Shown piece by piece: positions 12,192-22,332 of a stretch of DNA of 64,000 bases. The stretch is from positions 3,596,001 to 3,660,000 of the forward strand of contig NC_064005.1 in assembly GCF_932276165.1 (NCBI RefSeq). The letters are read 5' to 3'. How positions within the stretch are numbered: position 1 is the stretch's first letter; the number at the start of each line of letters is the position of its first letter. Below the pieces are notes generated by a model, which saw only the letters and a program-made list of their open reading frames with translations, had not been told where the DNA came from and did not search any database. The stretch is from Plutella xylostella. Taxonomy: Eukaryota > Arthropoda > Insecta > Lepidoptera > Plutellidae. A program made the position numbers and the translations under genes.

Positions 12192-12306
12192 AGGGATTAC
12201 TCTAGCTTGAAGATCGGTCCGACTAGTCTAGTACAACGAGATAGAGTCTTAGTAAGCGGCAGCATCGCTTCGAAACTTAGTTTTACGTAAGCTAGTATGA
12301 TCCCCC
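12192..12306. mobile_element. GGGGTTACTCTAT-family hairpin MITE
   Basis: Left GAGGGATTACTCTAGCTTGA, centre TACAACGAGATAGAGTC, right GTAAGCTAGTATGATCCCCC. This uninterrupted copy gives the reference structure for reading the nested insertions at 15.0 and 47.1 kb. Confidence 0.7.
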
Positions 12307-12340
12307 TGTACCTATTGGTTATGAAAGGGTTGCTATTAAC

Positions 12341-12420
12341 GGGGGCTGGGTAGCGTAGCGGTTAGTAATAGGTACTGACTGTTATACTGAAGGCCCGGGT
12401 TCGATTCTAGGTTCTTGCTT
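12341..12420 (+). mobile_element. tRNA-like SINE head
   Basis: GGGTAGCGTAGCGGTTAGTA resembles box A and CCCGGGTTCGATTCTAGG box B. The acceptor stem does not close, so a tRNA-derived SINE head is more likely than a tRNA gene. The body beyond it was not recognised. Confidence 0.5.
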
Positions 12421-12946
12421 GTTATTTATAAAAGTTGTTCAGAAGGATCCCTTGATTCGCTTGATACCATTTTAGCAACACCCTGTATAGTTTGGAACAA
12501 GCAGAAAATCGAAGCACAAAATAGTCCAACATTCCTGGAACCAATCAACCTCGACCTACAATTGATTTGTTCCGGGGTCGGTTACAAGGGTGCATATTAT
12601 GTGACCGAATAACTAAGTACTCTTTTGTTTAACAAGATTATAAAGGAAAACGTACTATCTCGATTTGTCTTTACATTATACCTAGAAGTTGTTGCAAAGA
12701 TTAACGGCTAGTTGTATCTGCACAACAATTTTAAAAACCTAAAAACTATTTTATGTCAAAAATTTAATTAACTTATAAAGATTTAAGTTTATTACTAGGT
12801 ATTAGGATGCAGCACTGGCTATTTAAAAACAGCTTTTAAATAGAAGTTACGATTACTTTCCATAGGCGGGGCGCATCGGATGTAGTAACGCCCTTAACAA
12901 TACTTTCTTTCATTGTAAATAAATGATAATTAGACCCAGAGAGAAT

Positions 12947-13114
12947 TATACAGGGTGTTGTAAAAAGGGTATACTAAGCCGATACCTACATGTGCAGCAT
13001 GTTTTTTTTCGCGAATTTTGAAATTCTCATATCATTTTCGGGCTTAGATATACGAGTAACATGCTGCACATCTAGGTTTCGGCTTAGTATACCTTTTTTG
13101 CAACACCTTGTATA
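12947..13114. mobile_element. Hairpin MITE with TATACAGGGTGTTG ends
   Basis: TATACAGGGTGTTGTAAAAA, GGGTATACTAAGCCGA and ATGTGCAGCATG recur inverted at 13060-13114. TA at the edges suggests a Tc1/mariner-type TA duplication. Single ends of related elements occur near 950, 54730, 56095 and 61750. Confidence 0.8.
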
Positions 13115-13872
13115 CACTCACTTTATAAACTCAGTTCTACCACTTGGGGTATAACGAGGAGTACCAGGACTGACGATTATTACTTTAGCTGGTAAGTCAA
13201 AGACTGTTAAACTTTGTCCATTAGTTCACAACTATCTACATTGGCGATAATTTACGCTGGTTAGAGTTGGCTATTTAAGTCTTTGTTATTATAAGTGACT
13301 AAAGGACGGATATCAGTATGACGAGAGTTTATTGGTAATGTCATTAAAAAGCATTCAACCATTATTGCTTTCGAAATAGGGCTATCAAAAAGCAAAAAGT
13401 ATACTTAGGAAGAGACGATAATAAAGGATACGATAAATTAGCATTTCCTGTCGACTTTGCTGCAACTTTTAATATGTTTTTTGTAAGAATTTCAGAATGA
13501 ATGTAAATGGTAAATCAGCCAGCAACCTGCATATCCGCAAAATCCGTACAGTAGGTTTTGCGCAAAACAGTCAAACTTTACCTATTTGAATTTATGTAAA
13601 ATTATTATACTTTGTATATATGTAGTAGAGCTTTTATGTAGTTGCAATTTATAGTAACATTTCATTTGTGGCTTTAACACCGCAACCGTCCATCACAATA
13701 TGGCTAGTGCATAGATCCGACTAGATACGGATAATTAGCTGCCATTTAGCAGGACGAGCACTGATCGTGACGCCGCCAGCTGCTTTCTAAAATGATGAGC
13801 TTATTGAATTTCAAATTAATTTGCTAAATAAATATTCCTATAAGTACCTACTTACTTAGTAACTTTATGTTT

Positions 13873-14076
13873 TACTAGCTGTTCCCGCGAGCTTCGCTTC
13901 GCCTTAAAAAGTTTACCCGTGGGAATTCCGGGATAAAAAGTAGCCTATGTTCTTTCTTAGGTGTAGACCATAATTATATATACCAAATTTGATTCAAATC
14001 CGTTCAGTAGTTTTGGCGTGAAAGAGTAACAGACAGACAGACACAGTTACTTTCGCATTTATAATATTAGTTAGGA
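13873..14076 (+). mobile_element. Lepidopteran SINE/LINE 3' end (TAGCTGTTCCCGCGAGCTTC)
   Basis: TAGCTGTTCCCGCGAGCTTC, TGGGAATTCCGGGATAAAAA, GTAGCCTATG, CCGTTCAGTAGTTTTGGCGT, a CAGA repeat and the end TTTCGCATTTATAATATTAG are the familiar order of a very common lepidopteran repeat. Confidence 0.8.
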
Positions 14077-14330
14077 TTGCATTGCAAGTGCAAATTAAGC
14101 ATAGATTGAATTGTAACCTACATTTTATTTGCCTTAAAATCTACAAATAACATCAGATGTTTAGTTCTAATTTAATTAATTGCTTATTTATTCAACCGTT
14201 TAAAAAGGCTTCTGTTAAGGAAAAAAAAAACGATTCAATTACTTTAACCAGGAAAACCTCGCTAGCGACAATCAGTGTGCCATTTGTAGGCTGATGATGA
14301 TTAAGGTAGGTGCGGCGGAAACGCGCGCCC

Positions 14331-14395
14331 GGGGGTCACTCTATCTTACCAAAAAAATAAGTTTCAGAGCGCTGCTGTGTTAATCATCATACTGC
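14331..14395. mobile_element. Single end of a GGGGTTACTCTAT-family element
   Basis: GGGGGTCACTCTATCTTACC followed by AGAGCGCTGCTGTG matches the left half of the copy at 40147. No right end was found nearby. Confidence 0.5.
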
Positions 14396-14887
14396 ATGAC
14401 AGTAATCGTTTTACAGGGTGTTTCAAAGTGGTACATTTAGACGAACGTACGAAGGCTTCCATCTTAACAACATATATAATATTCTATCTACGACTTTTAG
14501 TAAAAAAAAAACGCTTCCCCATTCTCATAGAAACTTTGAATTTTTAAAATGAAGAGTTTTTAATGAAATAAAAACAATTTCGAACAAAATTTTATTTGTT
14601 TAGAATTATTTTATCACCGTTTTGGTATACTATATAATTTCGCAACTACCTTTATAATATTATTATTATAATCTCGCCTCAATCTCGGCTCAGAGGCACT
14701 GCGTCGGCCACACGGCCTATATTCCACGCAGAAATAATCCGCGAAAGTGACAATTCATCTTTTTGAGTGCTTCCCTCTTACTGAATAAAATATGCGAACT
14801 ACCACTTATTCATATTGCAGCGCCGCGCTACATTGTTTACTGGCCGGACTTTTTATTGCTTCCCGACTCCGGGCAGAGAGTGTGCGC

Positions 14888-15172
14888 CAGGGTCACTCTA
14901 CCTTGATAAAAATGCACGAACGAGAGTAGTAATTCAATCACTACATTTGAAACAGCAATACAGAGTCGTGGTTAGTGCGGCGCCGCTTCGAAAGTTACCC
15001 CCTTATTCATAGAGAAGTTACAAAACGTTTTAACTAATACACTGTTTTGTCCCTCTCTGTCAAAGAACAAATTGCTCTTTGTTGGAGAGGGACAAAACAG
15101 TTTATTAGTTAAAACGTTTTGTAACTTCTCTATGAATAAGGGGGTTAGTTTTTAGCTAAGCTAGAGTTACCT
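14888..15172. mobile_element. GGGGTTACTCTAT-family hairpin element, interrupted
   Basis: Left end AGGGTCACTCTACCTTGAT, inner right part CGCTTCGAAA, and right end TTTTTAGCTAAGCTAGAGTT match the copy at 12192-12306 (CGCTTCGAAACTTAGTTTT). The element is split between GAAAGTTA and TTAGTTTTT by the hairpin at 14998-15144. Confidence 0.75.
14998..15144. mobile_element. PIF/Harbinger-like hairpin MITE nested in the 14.9-15.2 kb element
   Basis: CCCCCTTATTCATAGAGAAG and the following TTACAAAACGTTTTAACTAA are mirrored exactly at 15088-15144, with arms of about 60 bp or more. TTA lies on each side (14995-14997 and 15145-15147), the 3-bp TWA duplication typical of PIF/Harbinger elements. The host element gives the empty-site sequence, which supports the insertion. 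Confidence 0.85.
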
Positions 15173-18100
15173 TACAAATATCTTGTGAGTGTGTTCGCGG
15201 GGTTGTTTACATTACGCGAAGTGCCTGATGCAAATGTATGTGTTGGCTTGTTCCAGATCGCGATATGATTGCGGCGGTATTTCATACAAAATGGTCGTGA
15301 TTATAGAACTTACTTTACGATACTTACTTTAGTTTTGTCGCGTGTAGTAAGCCTAAGCTTGTTTTAGATGCAAATATTAGGAGTATTATTCCATTGTCTT
15401 ATTAGCATGGATCAAATAAAAGGTAAAATAACATTAATCTAAAAATAAACACAGGTGTACGCCAACAAACTTTCCTATCCCTTTAATTGGAGTAAACAAA
15501 GTAATCATCAATAATGCGTTATTTATCGGCGAGTAGAGATGGGTCGGGAGTGTAATGTACTGTGCCAACTTTGGCCAAACTTTCGAACGTGAAACGTACC
15601 GATAACATGGTTTAACCGAATGAACACGTTTCAGTAAAAGCTACCTTCGATTTCAACGAATTTGAAATCGGCCTATCCCTACTTGCGAATGGCAGTCGTG
15701 GTAAAGGATCACGGATTCAAAGTGAAGTTCGAACAAGTTAGTATAAATTATCGTATAACGTATGCAAGGCATAATGAGTGTCTGTTATTTAAACACACTC
15801 TCACAGGGATCCACTAATGGTATACAATATACAAAGACATTAGCTTAGCCTACGGCAGCGGCGCGGCTGTATGTACAGTCAGTAAAAAAGATATGTAAGC
15901 CACACCAGCGCCGTTAGTTTGATCGTAAGACTCATGGGTTGAAGATAGTTGAAACAAATGATAGTTTATCAATACAAAGTCAATATTTCAAAAAAATATA
16001 TATTTATAATACACACATTAAATTTTACACGAGACAAAAGTTCTCCTGTACTAGTCAAAATAGGTAGGTAGGTACTTGTGATACTGTGTACCTTGCCCAA
16101 CCCTCCTAGATTAACGTGAGAAATTTAACATAATTCTATCGATTAAGTATTTTTCTAGTCACGTATCATCCGTCAATGGATCATAAAATTAAAGTAAGCT
16201 GTAGTGACATACATAATAATATATTATATATGAATATTTTGCTGGCTGTACCTGTCAATAAGTGAATCGAGGGCTCAGAAGTTTGGTCGGGTTACATCAT
16301 AGAACAACGCGGACTCGGGTAGGGGTTACATAGCTACTCATAGAATAGTAGTGTGTTGGCAACACCAACATAAATGTATATTTTTAATGTTATTTTGTCG
16401 TCTGGAAACTCTCTCTCTCTCTACCCACCTACCGATGTGTGTGCATATTGTTAATCGTCTAATAATCAATAAAAGTGCAGTTAAAACATATACTTAATCA
16501 GCTTTTATAATCAAGTGATACAGTCCCGCTTCGCTTCAAGTGTATTCTCAGGTCAATATTGTTCTAAGCTATACATAGGCTTAGTTATCAGTCTCGAATC
16601 CCTGTATTTAGTATAAATACTTAACATGGCACCTGAATAAAAGTAAAAATCGTACAATGTAAATTGGCTACATGATTTTGTACATATTTACGTGAAATGT
16701 AAGTACATAATGTCTTATCCTTTTGATACTGTTAATCAAGAAAATATGTATATCCACCATCTACGCAGTATGGGCGACAAGTAAATGTAGCTTTGTATTG
16801 AAACTAATACCGTCAGTACATGAACTTAGAATAGCGAAGTCTTTTACCTAAGTAAGTGATAAATGTGAGCCGGCAACCTGTGATATGTGATCATTAGTCG
16901 TAGTTTAGTGCTAACGACGCTGCTTTATACTCGTTAGTAATACGCTGCTTCTGGTTTAATTACCAGAATAGTGACATTACGTTCTTGTGGAACTAGCGAG
17001 CGTTATAATGTTAATCTACATGTGATGAGGAAGCTAGCAAATATACTGTTTAATAAATCCTCCGAAAAGAATATGTAACTTAAAATAAGTGTAGTTATTG
17101 AATTACAAAAGAGAACAAAAAAATATACCTATTATAGAATTCTCGATTCGTATTTTTCTGGTAACGATATTTCTAATTGATTCAAATAGAACGACAGCCG
17201 GATATCCGGCTCTGTTCCATATTTACGTGTACTTATTCCATTCAAGTCCAGAGAACCTATTCTACTAATAGAACTTCGGTTGTACTTATATCTGTTTTTG
17301 TAACGTTCTTATGAGTGGCATATGCTGACCGTTACGCCTAGTATTTATTTTATTTTATTACAGTACTCAGCAGTATACCTACAGCTTACAAGTAGATAGA
17401 CTTGTCTACTGTACATTGATTAGAGATATATTGTCATAGTGTTGGTAGTTAAAGTGTCGATATTGGTCGATGTCATACTGCGTGTGGACTATGCAAGACC
17501 GTTGATGGGCATATGTGTCGTGTTTCATAATTATCCATAGTACACATGTATAGTATTGAAAACTAGTAACAATTTATATCAAGCTAGATAGGTAGCTAGC
17601 TATAGAGGATACCTATCTTGTAATGCCTTTAAACCTTTGAAAAATAAAGTAGTGTTCCATCAACGAGAATGTTTACACCAAAAAAAGTATTTCACACGGG
17701 AAATGCCGTCAATACGCCTTTCCTATTACATTAATTAGCGGAACAGTGGCAGTGATCCAGTCTGCTGAGGGTCTCTAACTCAATAACGCGGCCTTCGCAG
17801 CTCGTTTGCATGAGTTTGCATTTTAAAACTCCAAGGAGCGACTGCAAAGTGAATTTGGACGAGTCTTCGCTGTTGTGGAATTGCCCCCAGCTCTGTAGGG
17901 TAGTATTATGAAGCCCTTCATTTGGGTCAATTTTGGAGATATTGAGTTTTGGGAGCTTTTTAGATGGGTTTGCAACTGCCACTAAGGGTATTTTGTGGCT
18001 GAAGGATCGCATCTGTGAACATTAATAAACGTATTTTGTTAGATCTTTTTTATACATAAAACATTTGATTTGGTTATACTTAAGTATAATTAAAATATAG

Positions 18101-19618
18101 GTCAATTACAGAATTTACACAAATAAAATATATGAGCACTTAGGAAATTACTTAATATGTAAGTAGGTACATAATCATGTAGAGGTAGAGTTGGTAACTT
18201 GTACACATGATGTCACAAGCATAGAACAATGCCGACTCGGGGTCACATGTCCCAGCTGTATACATTCATAATTTAAATGTACAGAGAGTAATTACGCCCC
18301 GACTTTTAATTAATACCTACTCTTAGGTTCCTAGACCTCTGAAGTGTAAAGAAATTGAACAAGATAAATAAAAGTGATTCGTACGGAGCCAAAACAAACA
18401 TTCTTCACGCCTCCATATTTGAGGCAAATGAAATATTTTCATCATTATAAAGCGGATTATTGTCTGAATAAAACCTTTTTAGGGCATCGCCTTTGTGAAC
18501 ACTTATTTATTATTCATAATCTGCGGGAACATTGACTCTGGAAACAAAAAAATACTTTCAGTTCAAGTTTGTTCAAGTGCTTCAAGTTATAGCTGTAAGT
18601 AGTACTTTTCCGCCGAGGCTACGTTACTTTTCCTCTTTTCGGTATCTTATATATTAGGAAATAACATTATTGACAAAGTTGTTTAATATAAAACGTACTG
18701 ACACGTTTATCATAAAACCTGAATACACTGAAAGCGAATTCACGGAAACATAAAATTGGCTACTGAAAAAACGAGATTTTCTTTATCCTCAGTAGTTGGC
18801 ACTTCACTAGCATGCTTCCCGCGTCAACTAATCACTTCACAATTTGGAGGAGACAGCGAAACAACCATCGCGCGATCTAAATGGCACCTCCACTAACTGC
18901 GATGCGCCCGGCGGCAGGCAGCGAATGCAAAATCCATATTTGAATTTCAAAATATGGATCCGGAAGCGAGCCGGCAGATATCTTCCCAAGTTTTATGATT
19001 CTTCTCTCGGCAGGCAAATAAAATAACTCGAATATATATCATTGCGGACGACAACTGCATGCCAATATGGCCAACACGTTTTAGTGCCTAATTTACTTCA
19101 TACGGAGTCTGGTTTCTGAAACGGCAGAGCAAATCGTTTGCCATAAAATTATTCAAGTCCTATTGTGTGTTTACTGCGGCTCTGCTGAAGCTAACAGTAA
19201 CCTCTCATGTGAACGGGTAATACGTACTTGCTCTCTGTTGGTTGAAGCTAATAATTTCCTCCTTTGAACTATGTGAACATTCTATTTATGAAGAGCTCCT
19301 TGCACAACCCAGTGATCTATAACGGTAATATCGTCTATCATCATTGCTCTACACTCAGTAGTATTTGTGGTGGTATCCTCTACATCTATGCATATATTTA
19401 CTCCTATAGCTCATACCGCAATGTCTCTGTGAGAACCAATACCTGATGTGAAACTATAATTAATGCTCACGTAGCTACAGTATTTGTGTAGAGTGCATCA
19501 GTGCGATGAAACATTGATTGCGCGTTTTGTTTAATTAGACTGTACGGTTAAGATCCTTCAGTAGTGATTGAAATGTTCTAGGTCTGTCATCAAAATATGT
19601 TGGTATTGCGATTGCTAA
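15173..19618 (-). other. Intron between exons B and C, 5' part
   Basis: Mostly unique AT-rich DNA. Scattered words AGAACAACGCGGACTCGGG (16303) and a variant at 18222 belong to a small repeat also seen at 25134. The block 18840-19025 (GATGCGCCCGGCGGCAGGCA, inverted ATCCATATTT/AAATATGGAT) looks like a regulatory or conserved element. An open frame at 17731 is listed separately. Confidence 0.4.
17731..18012 (-). CDS. Open frame of unknown status in the B-C intron
   Basis: A 93-codon minus-strand frame begins directly after an acceptor-like TTAATGTTCACAG|ATG and ends in a stop. The protein looks ordinary in composition: SHKIPLVAVANPSKKLPKLN early, FTLQSLLGVLKCKLMQTSCE later, Cys/His-rich end DHCHCSAN. 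It lies on the gene's strand, but joining it to exon B at the acceptor does not keep this frame. It could be a retroelement gag-like remnant, a separate small exon or chance. I do not recognise it. Confidence 0.2.
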   Translation of the reverse strand: MRSFSHKIPLVAVANPSKKLPKLNISKIDPNEGLHNTTLQSWGQFHNSEDSSKFTLQSLLGVLKCKLMQTSCEGRVIELETLSRLDHCHCSAN

Positions 19619-20303
19619 TACTCTCACGAGCAATGAAAATGTTACAGTGACAATAGCACCAAATTACTCCTAAACGGAAAAGACTAGCTTAATGATGCTG
19701 TCTGCAATATTGAAGTACCTACATTTTATCAGCGCGTCAGAATATTGCCAATTTTAAGCGGAAATACTTTGACAAACATTTATTTAATTTAAACAAATTA
19801 TAAATTAAATAAATTAGGATCATTTGGCGTCATAGACTGACGCGTACTCGGATGTACCCTCTTTAGCGTCAATTCACACGTACCACAACCACACCACGTC
19901 GCAGCGACATAATGTGGTCAAGCTGTGGTTACGTGACAGCGGCTTTTTGCAGTTGCGTTGACGAAATGTCGATTTGGTTGTGTTGTCGCTGTCGTTGCGA
20001 TGTGGTAACCACGTGGTCGTATGCAGTTAATAAGGAGAGGAGGTGGCCGCCGTGCCGCCGCCGCGTGGTGGCGTTGTCGACGCGATGTGGTTGTGATGTG
20101 GTCGTATTACACAGGTGGTCGATAACAACTGCAAAATGTGGCACGTGTGAATTGCATTATTCATTTTCAATACAAAATATACGCCCGACCACACGGCGTG
20201 GTTGTGGTGTGGTTGTGGCTGTGGTGTGGTTGTGGTACGTCTGAATTGACCCTAGTGTCGATATTTTGTAAGTGGAACTTCATTTCCATTGCTCGTGAGT
20301 GTA
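19619..20303. mobile_element. CACTCACGGGCAATGAAA-family MITE, interrupted, abutting exon B
   Basis: The left end CTCTCACGAGCAATGAAAAT, the internal AGCTTAATGATGCTGTCTGC and the right end TGTAAGTGGAACTTCATTTC then CATTGCTCGTGAGTG match the intact copy at 34748-34973. TA flanks both ends. The element is split between CATTTGG and TAGTGTCG by a second element (about 19826-20253). Its right edge is 15 nt from the exon B splice donor. Confidence 0.8.
19826..20253. mobile_element. Element with inverted CAATTCACACGTACCACAAC ends, nested
   Basis: GTCAATTCACACGTACCACA and ACCACACCAC near 19869 are mirrored by GTGGTGTGG... and GTACGTCTGAATTGACCCTA at 20190-20253. The inside is GC-rich with repeated GTGG/CCAC words. 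The outer left 35 bp carries CGCGTACTCGGATGTACCCT, like a repeat that also occurs near 16310 and 25140. Open frames here are repeat artefacts. Confidence 0.7.
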
Positions 20304-20319
20304 AACAAGGAGTACTGAC

Positions 20320-20399
20320 CGATGTCGGCGGCGGCGTGCAGCAGGTCGGCCAGCAGCTCGGGCTCGCTGCACGCGATGGCGAGCCGCTCCTCGTTGAAC
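20320..20399 (-). CDS. Exon B of the same unidentified gene (internal exon)
   Basis: An 80-nt minus-strand exon lies between acceptor TTAATGTTGCAG and donor TCG|GTCAGT. It supplies one base to a split Arg codon, then 26 codons starting FNEERLAIACSEPELLADLL and ending HAAADI, then one base of a Gly codon. The segment is Leu/Ala/Glu-rich and reads like an amphipathic helix pair. The phase fits exon A upstream (962-nt intron) and exon C downstream (14,787-nt intron). The other frames read as Ser/Pro/Cys-rich low-complexity. A Tc1/mariner-type MITE ends at 20303, 15 nt beyond the donor GT in the direction of transcription, which places foreign DNA very near a 5' splice site. Function unknown. Confidence 0.7.
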
Positions 20400-20627
20400 C
20401 TGCAACATTAACATGCGGTTTTTTTTCTTCTGACATATGGGCATCATCATCACCCCATTTTTTTTTACATCAACATTGCTTACCGCACAATGCGGGGTAG
20501 TCTTGTTTGAAGAAATTTACGAGAAACTTACGAGTCGCCTTACTGAATCGCCAGTGTTTTCCTTCAATCATACAAATTATACATCAGAAGGGCTATGTTA
20601 TGAACCGGACTATTGCAGGATATATAT

Positions 20628-20629
<2 letters not shown>

Positions 20630-20665
<36 letters not shown>

Positions 20666-20890
20666 CAGACCTGGGCGCGGCGCCTCGCTCCCCCGGGCGC
20701 GCCTCGCGCAGCTGCAGCGCCACCGCGCCCTCGCCGCCCACCGCCGCGCTGTACATCAGCAACACTGTGTGTGTGTGTGTGTGTGTGTGTGACAGACCTG
20801 GGCGCGGCGCCTCGCTCCCCCGGGCGCGCCTCGCGCAGCTGCAGCGCCACCGCGCCCTCGCCGCCCACCGCCGCGCTGTACATCAGCAAC

Positions 20891-20933
<43 letters not shown>

Positions 20934-21031
20934 CAGACCTGGGCGCGGCGCCTCGCTCCCCCGGGCGCGACTCGCGCAGCTGCAGCGCCACCGCGCCCTC
21001 GCCGCCCACCGCCGCGCTGTACATCAGCACC

Positions 21032-21070
<39 letters not shown>

Positions 21071-21295
21071 CAGACCTGGGCGCGGCGCCTCGCTCCCCCG
21101 GGCGCGCCTCGCGCAGCTGCAGCGCCACCGCGCCCTCGCCGCCCACCGCCGCGCTGTACATCAGCAACACTGTGTGTGTGTGTGTGTGTGTGTGTGACAG
21201 ACCTGGGCGCGGCGCCTCGCTCCCCCGGGCGTGCCTCGCGCAGCTGCAGCGCCACCGCGCCCTCGCCGCCCACCGCCGCGCTGTACATCAGCACC

Positions 21296-21354
<59 letters not shown>
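20630..21354 (-). repeat. Five partial exon-A copies alternating with GT/CA microsatellite
   Basis: Five 102-bp blocks (20664-20765, 20791-20892, 20932-21033, 21069-21170, 21196-21297) are nearly identical to the 3' part of exon A plus its donor. They are separated by pure GT tracts of 25, 39, 35, 25 and 57 nt, with a further 34-nt tract at the outer edge. Each copy keeps the coding core and the CAG|GTCTGT donor, but the exon's acceptor and first codons are replaced by a CA tract ending CACAG. All five carry an extra CTG codon before ATG-TAC and CGC where the real exon has CGA. Blocks 3 and 5 end CACCAC and the others CAACAC. Single substitutions are at 20970 (Ala to Ser) and 21232 (silent). 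The array lies in the A-B intron. It is very recent or kept uniform by unequal exchange, and an assembly artefact is possible. Confidence 0.9.
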
Positions 21355-21356
<2 letters not shown>

Positions 21357-21361
21357 CAGAC

Positions 21362-21498
21362 CTGGGCGCGGCGCCTCGCTCCCCCGGGCGCGCCTCTCGC
21401 AGCTGCAGCGCCACCGCGCCCTCGCCGCCCACCGCCGCGCTGTACATCAACACGGCGCGCGGCGAGAACGACGGCAGCGGCAGTCGCGATGATGCCAC
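21362..21498 (-). CDS. Exon A of an unidentified protein-coding gene (internal exon)
   Basis: On the minus strand a pyrimidine-rich acceptor (TTTTCTGTCCCTCAG) is followed by 137 nt of GC-rich open frame and a CAG|GTCTGT donor. The reading begins VASSRLPLPSFSPRAV and continues LMYSAAVGGEGAVALQLREA, then a Gly/Pro/Arg-rich end. It enters in phase 0 and leaves in phase 2, its last two bases AG joining the first G of exon B to make Arg. GC content is far above the surrounding DNA, as for exons B and C. I do not recognise the family and see no catalytic motif. The 3' part of this exon, with its donor, is copied five more times just downstream between GT repeats, so this exon and its intron look unstable. 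No upstream exon was identified; it may lie beyond the window. Confidence 0.7.
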
Positions 21499-22279
21499 CT
21501 GAGGGACAGAAAATGGTATCGTTAGTCAAGTTTTATATAGGGAGATCCCTTGTGCTAATCGTGTCGGTGACGAACAGAGCTAGAAGCTGGGGTTTGTCAT
21601 CGTGATGAAAGGATTAGCATCCGATTAGTAGCTGACTGCCAAACCAAGGTTGCACCGGACATATTCAAATTTACGTGCACTCCAGATGTCCTCTGGCCCC
21701 TGACAGGACCCTAACTTAAGATAGGTACCTATTTCATTTAAAAATATTATTATCAGGTGTTCAGAATATTAGTGATGCATAGAAAGCTGCTTTGTGTGTA
21801 TGTTTTTTACGTAATTGAGTACCAGCACTATAGGGAAATATTATGTATGTATAGCAGAACTAGCCTAATAAAAACTAATTTTAGTTTAAAAATATATATA
21901 TAATTTGTGTAGACATTTTTTATCTTCAGTTGTAGACTTAATAAAATTTGTAAATGCGTACCTGCCTAAGTAAATAAACTACTTATTACTTAACAGATTA
22001 ATCAAATTAACGAAAAAGGCTTAAAACTTTCAGGACAAGAGAAGCCCTTCATAGTATTATGTAATAAAAGGCTTACAGTAAGGCTTAGAAACAATTTTAG
22101 TTTATTTAAAGTTGAATGCGTTAAATATTTAAATGCTCACATTTATGTCAAAGCTTTTTTCTTATAATGGCAGATTGAATACATATTACCTATAAATAGA
22201 ATTATCTACATTTCCTATTGAAATGAGAATGTACCTAATATATGAACACTCGTATTCTTAAACTCATGTAAGTACTTTT

Positions 22280-22332
22280 TATGTAGCCATATTTGTGTCC
22301 CACTGCTGGGCAAAGGCCTCCCCATGCTCATT
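22280..22332. mobile_element. Short lepidopteran repeat fragment
   Basis: TTGTGTCCCACTGCTGGGCA then AAGGCCTCCCCAT is a well-known lepidopteran repeat signature. Only about 50 bp is recognisable. Confidence 0.7.

Noticed and set aside
19912..20500. 110-120-codon plus-strand frames rich in Cys, Val and Trp
   Set aside because: They are produced by GTGG-rich repeat DNA of the nested element and by antisense of exon B.
20630..21354. CRISPR-like array (repeats with spacers)
   Set aside because: The repeats are exon copies and the spacers are GT tracts; the setting is a eukaryotic genome.
20593..21529. Long open frames on both strands with Val-Cys or His-Thr runs
   Set aside because: They are translations of the GT/CA tracts and exon copies. 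Only the first 137 nt on the minus strand are taken as an exon.
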